A stretch of 64,000 nt of DNA from the NCBI GenBank assembly GCA_963971535.1, contig OZ020601.1, positions 21,851,191-21,915,190 of the forward strand, written 5' to 3'. The position numbers and the translations under genes were made by a program. Under the pieces are notes generated by a model, which did not search any database, was not told the DNA's origin, and was given only the letters and a program-made list of their open reading frames with translations. Positions 33,056 to 44,899 of this stretch are shown piece by piece (position 1 is the first letter of the stretch; each line of letters starts with the position of its first letter). Source of the stretch: Notolepis coatsorum (taxonomy: Eukaryota > Chordata > Actinopteri > Aulopiformes > Paralepididae).

Positions 33056-33294
33056 AAATGGTGCATTTATACAGTATAGCGCTTTTATCCAAAGCGCTTT
33101 ACAATTTGTTCCTCATTCACACATCGACGGCGGAGGCAACCATGCAAGGTGCCAACCTGCTCATCGGAAGCAATTAGGGGTTAAGTGTCTTGCTCAAGGA
33201 CCCTTCGACACGCTGCCCGGGAGGAGCGGGAATCGAACCGGGAACCTCCTGATTACCAGACGACTACTCTACCTCCTGAGCCACTGTCACCCCC
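33056..33294 (-). mobile_element. tRNA-derived SINE with L2-type 3' tail
   Basis: Minus strand: A-box region GTGGCTCAGGAGG (33273-33285), B box GGTTCGATTCC (33229-33239), the body motif CAAGACACTTAACCCC, GGCACCTTGCATGG, and a tail GCGCTTTGGATAAAAGCGC (33079-33097). This layout matches a widespread teleost SINE. The tail hairpin with GGATA loop is shared with the L2 element ending at 28366, its likely source of reverse transcriptase. Confidence 0.88.
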
Positions 33295-33619
33295 TCGAGT
33301 AGAATAATTAAGCCTCAGAATATAAGGGTTAAGCAAAGTCTAAGAAATGTATCGTCTCTATTTTGTTACAATCCACCTGTACCTGCCCACTTCCCTCCTC
33401 CTATTCAGAGACATATCCCTGCTCCTCACCTCCCCTCACTCTCTCTGGGACAGCTCTCCTCTCATCCTCCACCCATTCGTGGTCCTCTACCCCCACCTAC
33501 TGTCTTTGCTTGTCATTCACTTTTGTCTTGTCAGATTGTCATTATTCCTTAGTGTACTCCCCATCATGTTGTCCCTTCCTGTGTGCCTATTGCCTGCTGT
33601 ATTCCCTTGTCTGGTTTAG
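33295..33619. other. Spacer left of solo LTR
   Basis: Pyrimidine-rich on the plus strand with an open frame that has no recognisable protein. It could be part of a larger LTR if the left end at 33620 is wrong. Confidence 0.3.
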
Positions 33620-34082
33620 TGTTATGTCTCCAGTGTGTGTGTGTGTGTATTTATTATCAGTCCAGTTTTGTTTTAGTGTGTCACTGTAGTCTGTCAGTGT
33701 TTCCCTCCCAGGTGTCTCTCGTTCCAATCAACCCTCATGTGTCAATTAGTCTGTGTATATATGTTGTGCCTGCCCTGCCCTCCACTGTCGATTAATTATT
33801 CTGAATTCTGTATTCTGTTTCCTGTCGTTCGTGGAGTTGGATGTTCCTGTACCCCCTTTGCTATCATTGCTGTTTGTCCCTGGTCCCCTCGTGTTGAGTA
33901 TAGTGTTTCCCTTTTTGTGGCTCTTCTTCTTCCAGCATGTTGCTGAGGTTTTAGTTGTGTTTTTGAAGTACCTCTGTTGTTTGCATTTAGTTCTGTTTCT
34001 AAATAAAGCTCTATTTTTGATCGTCACTCCGTCTCGTCCTGCCTGCTTTCCCCTCGTTTTGTCCTGCACCTGGTACTGTACA
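33620..34082 (+). mobile_element. Solo LTR (Gypsy-like)
   Basis: Starts TGTTATGTCTCC and ends GTACTGTACA, flanked by TTAG at 33616-33619 and 34083-34086. A TATA-like GTATATATG lies near 33752 and a polyadenylation signal AATAAA at 34002-34007, followed by GT/T-rich sequence. No internal domain is present. The 4-bp duplication is short, so the ends are provisional. Confidence 0.55.
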
Positions 34083-34829
34083 TTAGCGGTGATCTAGGCT
34101 TATAGAGAGAGAACGCCTCCAAATGAACCAGAATATCACTGTACAGTCAGCGGACAAGCCCCTTGATTTCCATTTAGCTCCTGTTCCTCCTGAGGCCTGT
34201 GAAGGCTATTTCACATGCAAACCCCTTCCTGCACACATCCCCTCAACTACCCCCCCACCGCCACCCCACCCACCCATCTCTCACATCCCCACTGCACCCC
34301 ATCGGCGCCGACAATACCCCTCACACCGCAGCACCCCACTCTCAACAGGCTTCTGTGGAATTTATTCAAATATTTTGACATCTCGCCTCCCCTCACTTCC
34401 AGAGCAGAAATGATTTGTGACAGCTGGAGATGGGCTCTGTTGGAGGAGCTTCCTGCAACACCCCCCACACCACCCCCACCCCCAACACCCTCACCCACCC
34501 CACACCACCCCCCCACCCCTCACCCCCCCCCCCCCCCACACACACACCCTCACCCCCCCCCGACACCACCCCCACTCCTCTTTTTCCCCTTTTTCTGTTT
34601 TTTTAACAAAGGACGTTTTTTCCTCTTTGGTCTTTTTCCTCCTCTCTCTTCTCCTCCTTTATTCACCGCTGCTCCTCCTGTCAGCCTGTGCAGGTCTTGA
34701 TAGCTCCTCAGTGTGATAGACAAACCGGGTGAAATTCCTCCATTTGTTGACATTCTTCTGTGTTTGTTGTTTTGTGTGCGTGCGTGCTCGCGCGCATGTG
34801 TGTGTGCATGGATGCGCGTGCATGCGTTT
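34083..34829. other. Spacer with CACCCC-rich low complexity
   Basis: 34235-34345 and 34458-34575 are C-rich (CACCCC) tracts that create proline-rich shadow frames. ATTTAGCTCCTGTTCCTCCT (34172) and TTGTGACAGCTGGAGATGGG (34413) lie in more complex sequence. No gene. Confidence 0.5.
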
Positions 34830-35480
34830 CACTCACCTGTCTCGGCAGTGTGTATGAGTGGTGCGCTGCGGAGGTAATCCCTCTCTAAAACACCTGTTAT
34901 CTGACTCCATAGGCGGCAGTCAAACGCCGCAACAATATTAGCTTTTTGTCGGGAAGGGAACGGGCAAATTGATTTGAATATATCATAGAGAGCCTGATGA
35001 ATGCTGTACCTACAGTAAGTCGGCCCAGTTATCTGTGTTCTCCAGTGGTCCCCGAGCTGTTCCCCTCCCATTCATTCCGCTCCAGGGACGTGGGGAAAAG
35101 TGGACGATAAAGTGAATTGATAGAGCGTCAGAGGAGCGGGGAGCGTCGCGTGGTGACAGTGAGTGGAGTAGCGTTCAGACCTGGAGTGCCGCTCGCTGAC
35201 AACACCCACCGCATTTGAATAATGCCGCTCATTAGCCAGGGGGACAGGGGCTTTTTCAGCCGCCGACTGTCCCTGGTCACTTTGCTCCGCCACGATAGAC
35301 AAACACACACACTCAACACCAAGGTTGTCATCCATCACGGCGGGCGGGCACGGGGAGAGAGAGGTGTGAGGCGCAGAAGACAAATGCTTCTTTCTCTTTT
35401 TATTTCCTCGGCAATAACGAGACGTTTGCTCCGGTCCTCAGAATGCGGAGAGACTAAAAGTGTGTGTGTAAAGTGCTAGT
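34830..35480. promoter_or_regulatory. Long non-repetitive block, candidate regulatory DNA
   Basis: 650 bases of balanced composition without repeats or convincing ORFs. It includes GGGCAAATTGATTTGAATAT (34963) and TGCCGCTCATTAGCCAGGGG (35222), with AT-rich homeodomain-type cores in GC-rich surroundings. This texture is typical of vertebrate conserved non-coding elements, but only alignment can show it. Confidence 0.3.
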
Positions 35481-36065
35481 TCTCGCTTTACTCGACACTC
35501 ACACGCTGTCGGGACGAGTGTTTTTCATATTCAAGAGAGGCCTCAGCGAGCCGGCCGGTCTGCGGTTCAGAGTTCCACAGCTCGGTTGAATATGTGCACT
35601 GGGACATACGACATGAGCTCATCAGCAAACAAAATATTGTGGGCTAAAATCCACGGAGACAGACGAAATTCTAGATCCTTGCCATTTACCTTATATAGGC
35701 ATTGTTTAAAGCCCTGAACCTTGCTGCTAATTTGGAAGAAAGCCACCTCATTTGCTCAGAACACCAACCAGCTGACTATAAAATGACAATGTGATGGGGG
35801 CCGGGGACACACTTCTGCTGTGCCATCAACAAGCTAAGTAGAACCGTGTCCACTCTCAGCTGTTTGTGTAAATACTCTGTAATATTGAATATTCACTCTG
35901 TAATAAATATTTGATTGCTAACACCCTCTCCTCATCTTTCAAGGTCAATAAAAGAATGCTTTATCAATACCGACAGCCAACAGACCCAACTGACCCATCA
36001 AGTTACCCATACCGTATGAACTTTGAACTCTGTTGCCTACTGCTTTCACTGTCTACAACTGCCCT
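35481..36065. other. Spacer, nothing recognised
   Basis: No ORF or element ends. The sequence just left of the SINE (35930-36060) is AT-rich single-copy-looking DNA. Confidence 0.4.
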
Positions 36066-36372
36066 ACACGTGGCACACTGGCTAGCACTGCTGCCTCACA
36101 GGAGGAAGGTCCTGGGTTCAAACCCCAGCAGGGGGCCTTTCTGTGTGGAGTTTGCATGTTCCCCCCGTGTTTGCGTGGGTTTCCTCCAGGTACTCCGGTT
36201 TCCTCCCACACCATAAAGACATGCATGGTAGGCAGGGACTACGGATGAAAACTAGCTCATTAGCTAATTCTGGCACATTTACATTGATGTGGAAACTGAA
36301 GATGTTGATTCATGTGCATTGTCCCTGGGTAAAAAATTAAACTTAAAACGAACGAACAAACGAACACTGTAA
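36066..36372 (+). mobile_element. tRNA-derived SINE
   Basis: GTGGCACACTGGCTAGCACT and a B box GGTTCAAACCCC at 36115-36126 form a tRNA-like head. The body GGGGGCCTTTCTGTGTGGAG, TTTGCATGTTCCCCCCGTGT and CGGTTTCCTCCCACACC is a very common teleost SINE body. It ends TGCATTGTCCCTGGGTAAAA and an (AACGAAC)n tail. The RNA is a Pol III product, not a functional tRNA. Confidence 0.9.
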
Positions 36373-36434
36373 TCATAGCAACCTTCCTTCCTGAATTGTA
36401 TATTATATTTCCATATCTGTCTGAATATACCTGC

Positions 36435-37818
36435 TGTCAGGATTGGGGGGGGGGGGTAGGACACACACAAAAGGAGGGAATCTTAAAGTTAACCACTGGA
36501 ATCATAGAGCGATGAGACACAAGAACACTGAAATAAAAAAAAATTAAAACGATAGAAAACACAAAACACCAGGATAAAAGAAATGGGGAAAGACCCCAAA
36601 ATAACCACCACTGCCTATCAGTTGAAAGCAAACAAGAAACCAAAAGAACGAGAGAAAGAAAAAACCCTAGAAGCATGTACTGGTACAGTACAGGTACTGC
36701 ACACCTGACACCAATCAGGTGGCAATCAAGCCCACACACCTGCCATGCCGCATGGCAATTAACTGGTGGCTGGTGATCAGTGATGTACCTGAACGTGTTC
36801 AATGAACGATCGTGAACGCGTTCGTATTTTGGGCGAACGTGAACTGAACGTACTGTATTTCCGCTAAATGAACGTAATTGAGGACGTGTTCATTCTCAGT
36901 GCTGTATAACAGCGTTCAAAAGTGCGTTCATTCTCAGCACTATATTATAACGGCGTTCAAAAGTGTGCCAGATTTCAGAATTATGCCTTTCAGCCGAAAA
37001 CCCAGTTAAAACACACCGTAAACCGGCTTCAAAATAATGCGGAAAACCACCCAATCTGGCAACCGCTCTGGGCGGAGCTTCGGGGAGTCGGGTAGTTGTA
37101 TAGCAGCAGCACTCGCACTTCAGAAGGCTCTGCACTCGCTCAGAGTCAGACTCTATGCGGCGTCTGCGTACACTACAGTATGAGCATTTAAAAGAGTTTT
37201 GTTAAAGTCAGTAAATGTTTTGCACTTTGAATATTGAACTTTGAGGTACAACCTTAGTTTCATACCTCAGCCTGGTTCCTACCTCGTGTTGTGTTAGTAC
37301 AGAGTTATGTCGGCACATGTTTATATGTTATATGTTTATTGTTTGCACAATGCCTACTTTCACTTTTGGTACTTTAAGTATATTTAGATTATTATTATAC
37401 TTAATAAAGACCATTCAAGCAGCACGTTTTTCCTCATGTTTTTGAAAATATACTGTAGAGATGAAAGCTGCAGCTGCTACTAGTGTGGACTGAATGGACG
37501 GTAGCAAAGCGTTATGGAAATGCCAGTAGGTTGTGGCAATACATTTGACAAATTATAGCTTGCAGCAACGTATTGAAAAAAGAACTGTAAACTATAAATT
37601 AGTTCATTTTTTAAACCATGAACTTTAGTTAAAAAAAAATTATTATGAACTATGAACTGAACTTCATTTAAAAATGTGTGAATTGTGAACTGAACTAGTT
37701 CATGTAGAAAGTGAACTTTCCCAACACTGCTGGTGATTGACAGCTCACAAGAGAAAATACATCCAAAGCACACAGGAAAAAACTAAAACCAAACCCACAT
37801 AGACCGTGATCCATCACA
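36435..37818 (-). mobile_element. Solo LTR, minus orientation, split by a hAT
   Basis: Ends are TGTCAGGATTGGGG on the left and ATCCATCACA on the right (on the minus strand TGTGATGGATCAC to AATCCTGACA), flanked by ACCTGC at 36429-36434 and 37819-37824. Without the hAT the LTR is about 430 bp. No internal retroviral or retrotransposon region is present. Confidence 0.65.
36778..37729. mobile_element. Non-autonomous hAT nested in the solo LTR
   Basis: Begins CAGTGATGTACC and ends GGGAAAGTT..CACTG (reverse CAGTGTTGGGAAAG), flanked by CTGGTGAT at 36770-36777 and 37730-37737. The interior is rich in GAACGTGAACTGAACG and GTGAACTGAACTAG motifs. No transposase ORF. Confidence 0.87.
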
Positions 37819-37862
37819 ACCTGCATATAATCCTTTGATACCTGCATATAACCCATGTAACG

Positions 37863-38103
37863 AAGGTTATCCTATAACCCTAGTTATATGAGTATGGCGA
37901 GCGCTATGCTATCATGAAAACTTTTAACCACATGCACGCTCCTCACCTGCCTGGCCACGACCACAACCGCTCACACATAAGCGGGCCATGGCCATACTAC
38001 CAGCTCCTTCCCCAGTCTTTCACAGCCGAAACGGAAGACACGTGGGGTCCTCAGTGAGTCAGAGCTGGCTATACTCATATAACTATGGTTATAGGATAAC
38101 CTT
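37863..38103. repeat. Subterminal inverted repeat, ~34-bp arms
   Basis: GAAGGTTATCCTATAACC followed by CTAGTTATATGAGTAT at 37863-37896 pairs with ATACTCATATAACTATGG then TTATAGGATAACCTTC at 38069-38103 with few mismatches. The 240-bp segment has the structure of a small MITE. Confidence 0.82.
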
Positions 38104-40326
38104 CATTATTTTTCTTATAGCTTTGCGCTCTGCTCTAAGAGTGGAGCAGAGCGGAAAGCCCGACAGATGTACCTGCTGAGGTCACCTACAACCATCAGAA
38201 TAACGGGGAGGATCCGGGCCCCGCCGCCCCCCCTAGCGAGGGGCGGGAGGGAGACCGGACCCGAACTGTGCGAAGAGGGAACAGTACCTCAAACGCACAG
38301 GGTGAGCAGACCGTGGGACTTACCTTCGTATAGAAGGGCCCGCGACTACTCGGACGCGCATCCCGAATGCCACCAGGGAGCGGACGTGAAGAGAAAAACC
38401 CCCATCACAGCCCCCAACATTGCGGGGTCGGGGTCAAAAAGCCCCAACCCCGTGGCAAGGCCGTAGCAGCGGGGCGCGGAGGAGGTCCCAGCCCCAGGCC
38501 ACACCCCGAAAAAGGGGCCTGGTGAGGACAACGAGGCCGCGGCATCGACACCCCACCAGACGGTCACTGGTGACCCCACCCCCCACATCGCGAGCGTATC
38601 GGACAGGGCCTAAAATAGGTGAAGGCTCTTCTCCCCCTGGCACGCCGCTCCCAAGGAGGCTTCCCCCCCAGAATGTCGTGGGGCCAGCTGGTGCACCGGG
38701 GAGACAACCCTCCAAAGAGGTTGATCCCTCAATCCAGGCCGACAGGTCTTAAGAGCAGAACTCAACCTGCGCTAGGAGCACTGCGGACTAGACAGGTGCC
38801 TAAGGGGCTTACTGTAAGAACAGTATCCTGACGGAAAGGGTGTTCGGTATGCCGTGCACCATGTCACAATCTCATGGGGCCACGAACCTCGCGGAGTCGG
38901 AGTTAGCCAACTCCGCAAGCGAACAGATTCCACCACGAACCCAGACCCTGCCAATTTATTAATACCACGGGGTCGAGGTTCAGAGAAAGAGTTTGACACA
39001 ATTGGCAGACGTCACGAAACATGCAGGGGCATACTCTCGGGCAGCCGGGGTCAGACCCGGGCTCAACGAGAGAGTCGACTCTGCTACCAACACACCGGGG
39101 AGACAACCACCCCCTATGTTTATTAACAGAAAATGGTTGCTCCCTTAACCCATTAAGAAACCCCGGAAACATAACTGCGTGTATACACAGGCTATACAAT
39201 ACAGTTCAAGGCGTTTCAGGTTTAAAAAGGGTTAACCCAGGCCAACAGGTCAACAAGGGCAAGGCCCGACCTGGGCCTGGAAGACCGGGACCTACACAGG
39301 GATGCATAGAGGAGTTGACAGAAGCAGCCTCCCCGACAGCCCCCTCCCATCCCCGGTTTAGCAGGGAGGGAGGGGTGAAATGAATGGAGAAGGACCAACC
39401 CACCTAACATTGTGCAAAAAGGTACAACATAGTATGGACCAATGCACACCACTGTTAAGGGCAACTCGTAGTGGCATCTATATGTCACACACATTCATGA
39501 CATCAACCCCTATAACGTCCGGCCCGCCCAGGCATTTTCCCCCCGGAAAAGCTCAGGGTCCTTCGGGGTACCAGAACTTGTCTGCGCCCCGGCGGACAAC
39601 GGGTTAAACTGATCCGATCCGGCGTGACCAGTATAAGTCCTGTGCCCTTGTCACACTACCGCCCCCAGTCCTAAGAGGGGGGTAGGTACTCGTGTCGATC
39701 CAAAACATCACAGAGGGCGCCACCAAGACGGTCAGTATGCAAACGCACCACTCCCGGTGACCCACCTAACAGGCGTGAAACCCCCCTGCCAATGTTTGAT
39801 CTACTCCGTCATCTCCCCCCGGAGATGTACGCGAGTCCTCGAGTCTAACCTAGTGCACTGGCGCTCGGTAGAGACAAAAAACTCCTTCCCAGCCGACCGC
39901 ATAAAAAACGCTGTTTTTATGATGTTGGGCAACCAAGGTGCGCCGGTCCTAAAAAGCGGATTCAATCATTGAAAAACACCCTGGGCCAGTGCTGATCGGT
40001 CTCGTAAGACCAAACGCTGATTTATGAAACAGCGTGTATGCTCGTAAAGAACCCGAGAACAGTGACGGCGAATTTCTAACAAGAAAGAGCCCCACAAGGT
40101 TTCCCCTCTCTGTCTGGGACGAGCAGCAGGAAGCCGGTACTAGAGACACAGACATGGGTTCTTATACGACGAGCCTGGGAATAACAACCGCGTCAATTCT
40201 GCTCTTTATGTAAGAGGGGAAGACAGCGGTTTTCCCACAGAGACCTCAACGTGAGTAAAACAATTGAAAAAGGTTCATGTAACAATTGGACTAAGTAGAC
40301 TAAGACTCTCTGAGGAGAAGGCTCCT

Positions 40327-40545
40327 CTAAGGAGGCTCTCTCACTGAGAGAGAGGCTCTGAAACTCTCTGAGGAGGCTCTGAAACTCTCTGAGGAGGAGG
40401 CTCTGAAACTCTCTGAGGAGGCTCTGAAACTCCCTGAGGAGGAGGCTCTGAAACTCTCTGAGGAGGCTCTGAAACTCCCTGAGGCGGAGACTCTGAAACT
40501 CTCTGAGGAGGCTCTGAAACACTCTGAGGAGGCTCTGAAAACCCA
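40327..40545 (+). repeat. 21-24-bp minisatellite
   Basis: About ten units of GAGGAGGCTCTGAAACTCTC. Open minus frames (REFQSLL repeats) reflect the unit length being a multiple of three. Confidence 0.92.
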
Positions 40546-41859
40546 AAACGGCCCAATATACACTACTGGTAGGGAGCAGAGCAGAAGAACCAATAGTCTC
40601 GACTGCATTGCATCACCCATTCTTTACAATGACAGCGGTCTGTAGCACAGGCCCTGTAACTCACGGACATATCTCTTGGCCAATAAGAAAAGGCGCCTGT
40701 GATGTCTTCAAATGGCCGGGGGAATCCCGTGTCCCACCTATCCTAATTTAGTGTGGGAGACAGGGAAATCCCCCCCCCCCCCCTCCCTGTGACATGAGAG
40801 CGAACACCCTCGCCAGGGAGACTGATAGGTAGAGAGGAACAACCTCTTGGCCAATCAGTTTCGTAAAAGGATATAACTATATCCGGGGGGGAGGTTTATT
40901 CTGTCCACCCCCCTCAACACCTCACCCCTGATATGACGCCATAAAAAAAGCAGAGCCATGACACCAGTTGCATAGTGAAAGCACATACTTACCTGTAGAG
41001 TAAAAGCTTTACATCATGCATGCCAACCTCAGCCGATAACCTTGTTTGTGTAAAAAACTGGTTTTACCCACGGCTCTGGCTTATGTGCGAAAAAGCTTGC
41101 CACCTGCTATTTTTTACCTCTACCCTTAAGCAAAGAAAAAATAACAGACTGAAGAGAGGGACTCAAAAAAGTCCTTGGTTTACACGCTACATATGTACAA
41201 CTCTGTAAGCTAACAATAGCACACCAGTTGCGGACTCAAATGCTACGTTTTAACCTAAAACGTATTTCATGAAACACACACAACCCTCATCATACAATGA
41301 AGCCGTCAAGTTCACTCTTACCACGTAAGAAAAAACACTGGCTTAGGTAGAGAGAAAGGACATAAGCCCCTGGCTAATTGCTAGAACACAGGCCTTCCAA
41401 GTTTTACACAACAGCAACCAAGCATATTTCAGAGAAATCTGCACAAACTACCAAGCAAGAAGGCACCCCCAGCATTTGTAGCTGTGGGTTTATATAGCAC
41501 ACGTCGTATCCCCCAAAATACAGTGAAGTAAACACACATTTTGTTAAACAAAAACATTCCCCCCTAGGAGGGACCCTTTGTTTGTTATCAACCAAAAACA
41601 TTTGGGGGGGGGGGAGGGAGAGTGGGGCATAAACGGTAACGTGTCCTACCTGACCCCCGGGCGCAGGACGAATGGGCGCAACAATGGCTGGTCCACCTCG
41701 TTGACAAGGCCTCTTGCTGGCGGGGCCAGCAGTGGCGACGGCTGGAATCCTGCTCCGGCGTTTCGCCCACATCCTGCGGCCGGCTGTGGTGCAGGCTGAC
41801 GACATCCTCTGCCAGAGATGACGCCGAATCAGAGCGTCCAGGGCCCGCTACCTCCCCAC

Positions 41860-42530
41860 GGCTATTGCTAACGGTTAGCAACAAGCTAACGGCTAACTCC
41901 AGGCTGACGGTTAGCAATCAAGCTAACGGCTAGCTCTTACAGGCCCACTGTTAGCTACCGACCAATGGCCAGCTACCGGCTAACGGCTAGCTCTTACCGT
42001 CCCATCGTTAGCTACCGGCTAACGGCCAGCAACTGAAGCTGCGTAAAGGTGCGGAATAGCAATGCAGGCCTGGTCACTCCAAATAGCCGATTGCCTCTTC
42101 TGTAGCCCAAAGAAAAAAGGCAGACAATGCCTGCCTCCCTCACAGGACGGCATTGCCAGAGAAACAGTGGCGTCGGCAGGGAAGCCCCGTTTATGCAGGC
42201 CGCTGCCGCCTTAAGCTTGCGGATAAAAAACATGCAAGCTCGCATGCCTTGCGCCGGGAGGCCAACCCACTTTCTTCTTGAAAGGCGGGGGCCAACGTCC
42301 AGTGCTGATGGCAGTGGGCATCCCTCCTCAGAGGCGGGGACTTGAACCCAGACTCGGAATCGGGGCTCCCAGGAAGACAAAGCCTCTGTCTTCGTGGGGC
42401 GTCAAACAAGAACTCCCTGTCCCCTCCATCTAGCTACAAGCTAACGGCCAGGCTACAGGCTAACGGCCGGCCATAGGCCAACGGTTTAGCTACCGGCTAA
42501 TCATTAGCTACAAGCTAACAGCCAATTACT
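41860..42530 (+). repeat. Dispersed TTAGCTACCGGCTAACGG clusters
   Basis: Two clusters (41865-42035 and 42430-42530) of imperfect, partly palindromic units such as GCTAACGGCTAGC and TTAGCTACCGGCTAACGG, separated by about 400 bp of complex sequence. Confidence 0.75.
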
Positions 42531-43253
42531 GTATCTCGGACGTGATGGAGAGGTAACGGAGGAATCATCGCCTGGAGCCGGCTGTTCTGCGGGGCCGTAT
42601 GCCTGAGCAGCCGACCCTGCACAACTGACACATCTGTTTAGACCGTCCGCCCCGACCTCTCACCGCAAATTGACGTGATCGAGCAGAGGCGGAGAGCCCA
42701 CGTCGCAAGACACCACCCACCCAGAGAGACCGTCGGCCAGCCGACTGCCTTTCGTGGCAATAGTATCCAGCTGCACAGCTGGAGAGCAATGCTGGGGGGG
42801 GAACTGCCCAGCGACGCGCACTCTCCTCCGGGCGCCAAGGCTCACCTGCCTACCACAAACGTGGAGCAGGCAAGCCCCACTACGCCCCGAGGAAGCCCGA
42901 ATGTGAAGCGCCGGTGGAGGTCAGAATAATCCTCTAGACTCTCCGGTGGTGACGACATTATCCTTTCTTTCTCCCATAAATTAGTGAGAGAGGGAAAAAC
43001 AAAAGACAATGCCAACACAGCTCCTATAACTAAACTACTTCAAAGCACTAAACTTGAAGCGGTGCTATACACAGACTTCACGTGGTGAAAGTAGGGAAGG
43101 AGCTGGTAGTATGGCCATGGCCCCGCTTATGTGTGAGCAGATGTGGGCGTGGCCAGGCAGGTGAGGAGCATGCATGTGGTTGAAAGTGATAGCATATGAT
43201 TAAAGGGACAGTTCCGAACTTCCAATAGAGCAGAGCGCAAAGCTATACGAAAT

Positions 43254-43360
43254 ATAACTGGAGTTGGTCTCTGGACCAAGTTACTGGCATTATAACTGGA
43301 GTTGGTCTCTTGACCAAGTTACTGGCGTTACAACCGGAGTTGGTCTCCAGGCACCTGTCT
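43254..43360 (+). repeat. ~52-bp tandem repeat, 2.3 copies
   Basis: ACTGGAGTTGGTCTCTGGAC, CAAGTTACTGGC repeated at 43257, 43297 (with TTGACC) and partly at 43331. Confidence 0.75.
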
Positions 43361-43483
43361 GTGGTTTTGCCCACTGAGGTTTACTAATTGGTTAGGATAG
43401 GTCAAATGCAGAAGAACTTAACTTAACTTAAATTAATCTCAGTCTTTCTCTGGAGCAGCTATCTCCTATCCCTCTATCTGTAC

Positions 43484-43620
43484 CCTGAGCTGGTGTTAAA
43501 TGTATTCTTACAGAGTCAAATATACACTGAGCTGGTGTTAAATGTATTCGTACAGAGTCAAATATACACTGAGCTGGTGTTAAATGTATTCTTACAGAGT
43601 CAAATATACACTGAGCTGGC
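43484..43620 (+). repeat. 42-bp minisatellite, left part
   Basis: Three units of CTGAGCTGGTGTTAAATGTA then TTCTTACAGAGTCAAATATACA. The array is interrupted by the element at 43621-44899 and resumes at 44900. Confidence 0.93.
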
Positions 43621-44899
43621 TTAAGCTGCAACGTCCCTCATATGGGACGTTTTTCGGATTTTTTGCAACCGACACTTTGGCGACCCCTAGTATACATACC
43701 CCTGTATTTTGTAATACAATATATATATCGAATTGAAAAAAAAAATCGACAAAAATCCGTTCAGCGGTTCTCGAGTTACATGCTGGTATTTGAGGCTTGT
43801 GCAAAGTGCACGGTATTGCGCAAAATACCACTCCCGACTCAGGCTGCAGTAGTTCCGTCAATCTAGATCCGATCTCGAAAATGATTGTGGATCGTTGTAG
43901 CCAATGAGTGTGGCTTTCCAATGATAAATAAAAAAAACTAAAAACACGAAGAAACACGAAAACAGGAAGAGCAAAACAGCCGAATGAATTGAAGATATGA
44001 GAAAACTGAGTTTTTCTTTGTACACAGTTTACCAAAATCGCTCTTAATCACTAATTTATGAATGGATCTTTATGAAATGTGGATATGTACTACATAAGGC
44101 TTCAGGCTATGCTGCCCTGTCAAGGCTAACCGCAGTAACTTGAAAAAAGTCAAAATTTTGTTATGAGTGAAATTGACCTTGTCAATAAATGTTTTATCTT
44201 GTGACCAAGTTTCAGATGTTAATGTCGCTCAGTTTTGGAGATATGGGGTTTTAAAAACTGCAGTAACTACAAAATCACACTCAAAACCCAGGCAGACCGC
44301 AGTAACTTCCAAACAGTGAAAAATGGCTTTAAAGTGTTTTGACTTGCCATCCAAAATGTGTTATAGGTAGATAGATGATAGTACCCAGATTTAACATGTA
44401 TTAATGAAGTAATCTTTAGGCATACAAAAATATGACATAATTATTTTAATTAACCCTAAAAAAGCAGATACTGCACTCTGCTGCACGATGTCCTTAAATA
44501 ATTATACAGGTAATGTACAGGCAAAGTGCAGTAACTTCAAATACAATGTTGTTTTCCCTCCAGCTTTCATAACTTAACCTAGCCATTTTGAAAATGAAAT
44601 TTAATACCTGAATATATTGGAATGATGATGATCCAAATAAAATGGCTAGGTTAAGTTATGAGTAACTTGAGTAACAAGTTTTTCTACAACTCAAGTTCAG
44701 ACCTATGTTACTCTATTACGTTAGCACTAAAAGTAAAAAAAAATATTCTGGAATCAGAAACTTCAGAATGTCATCTTTCAAAAGAGACCAAGCTCATGCA
44801 TGTGCTATAAGCATAATATAGGTTGTTTTGGTTTGCAAAAAAAGTATGCAGTCCTCAAAAACGAAAACGAAAATGACCAGGAGACTCATTGCAGGTTAA
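43621..44899. mobile_element. TTAA-specific DNA element of a second family, copy 1
   Basis: TTAA at 43621-43624 and 44896-44899, splitting a 42-bp minisatellite unit at its own TTAA. Short termini GCTGCAACG and (reverse) CCTGCAATG agree at 7 of 9. A subterminal hairpin AACGTCCC/GGGACGTT lies at 43630-43651. The interior repeats GCAGTAACT motifs. A partial reverse-oriented copy is at 55600-56281. No transposase found. Confidence 0.75.

Larger units (their letters stand above)
37863..43255. mobile_element. Large composite element with long inverted ends
   Basis: About 37910-38025 (CACATGCACGCTCCTCACCT, CATGGCCATACTACCAGCTC) recurs in inverted orientation at about 43084-43202. ATAGCTTTGCGCTCTGCTCT also occurs at 38118 and, inverted, at 43225-43244. 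Between lie 5 kb of GC-rich sequence with no recognised transposase. It resembles large CACTA/EnSpm-type fish elements, but I cannot assign it. It may be two half-elements around host DNA. Confidence 0.5.

Noticed and set aside
33225-33294. Minus-strand tRNA gene
   Set aside because: tRNA-like head of a SINE, followed by SINE body and an L2-type tail.
33347-34097. Hydrophobic plus-strand ORFs
   Set aside because: They overlap in several frames across a pyrimidine-rich LTR-like segment and match no protein I recognise.
36066-36140. tRNA gene
   Set aside because: A and B boxes are present, but the sequence continues into a known SINE body and lacks a proper acceptor stem.
38167-39126. Several GC-rich ORFs suggesting a gene
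   Set aside because: Frames are short, overlap on both strands, have no recognisable domain, and lie in the inverted-ended repeat element.
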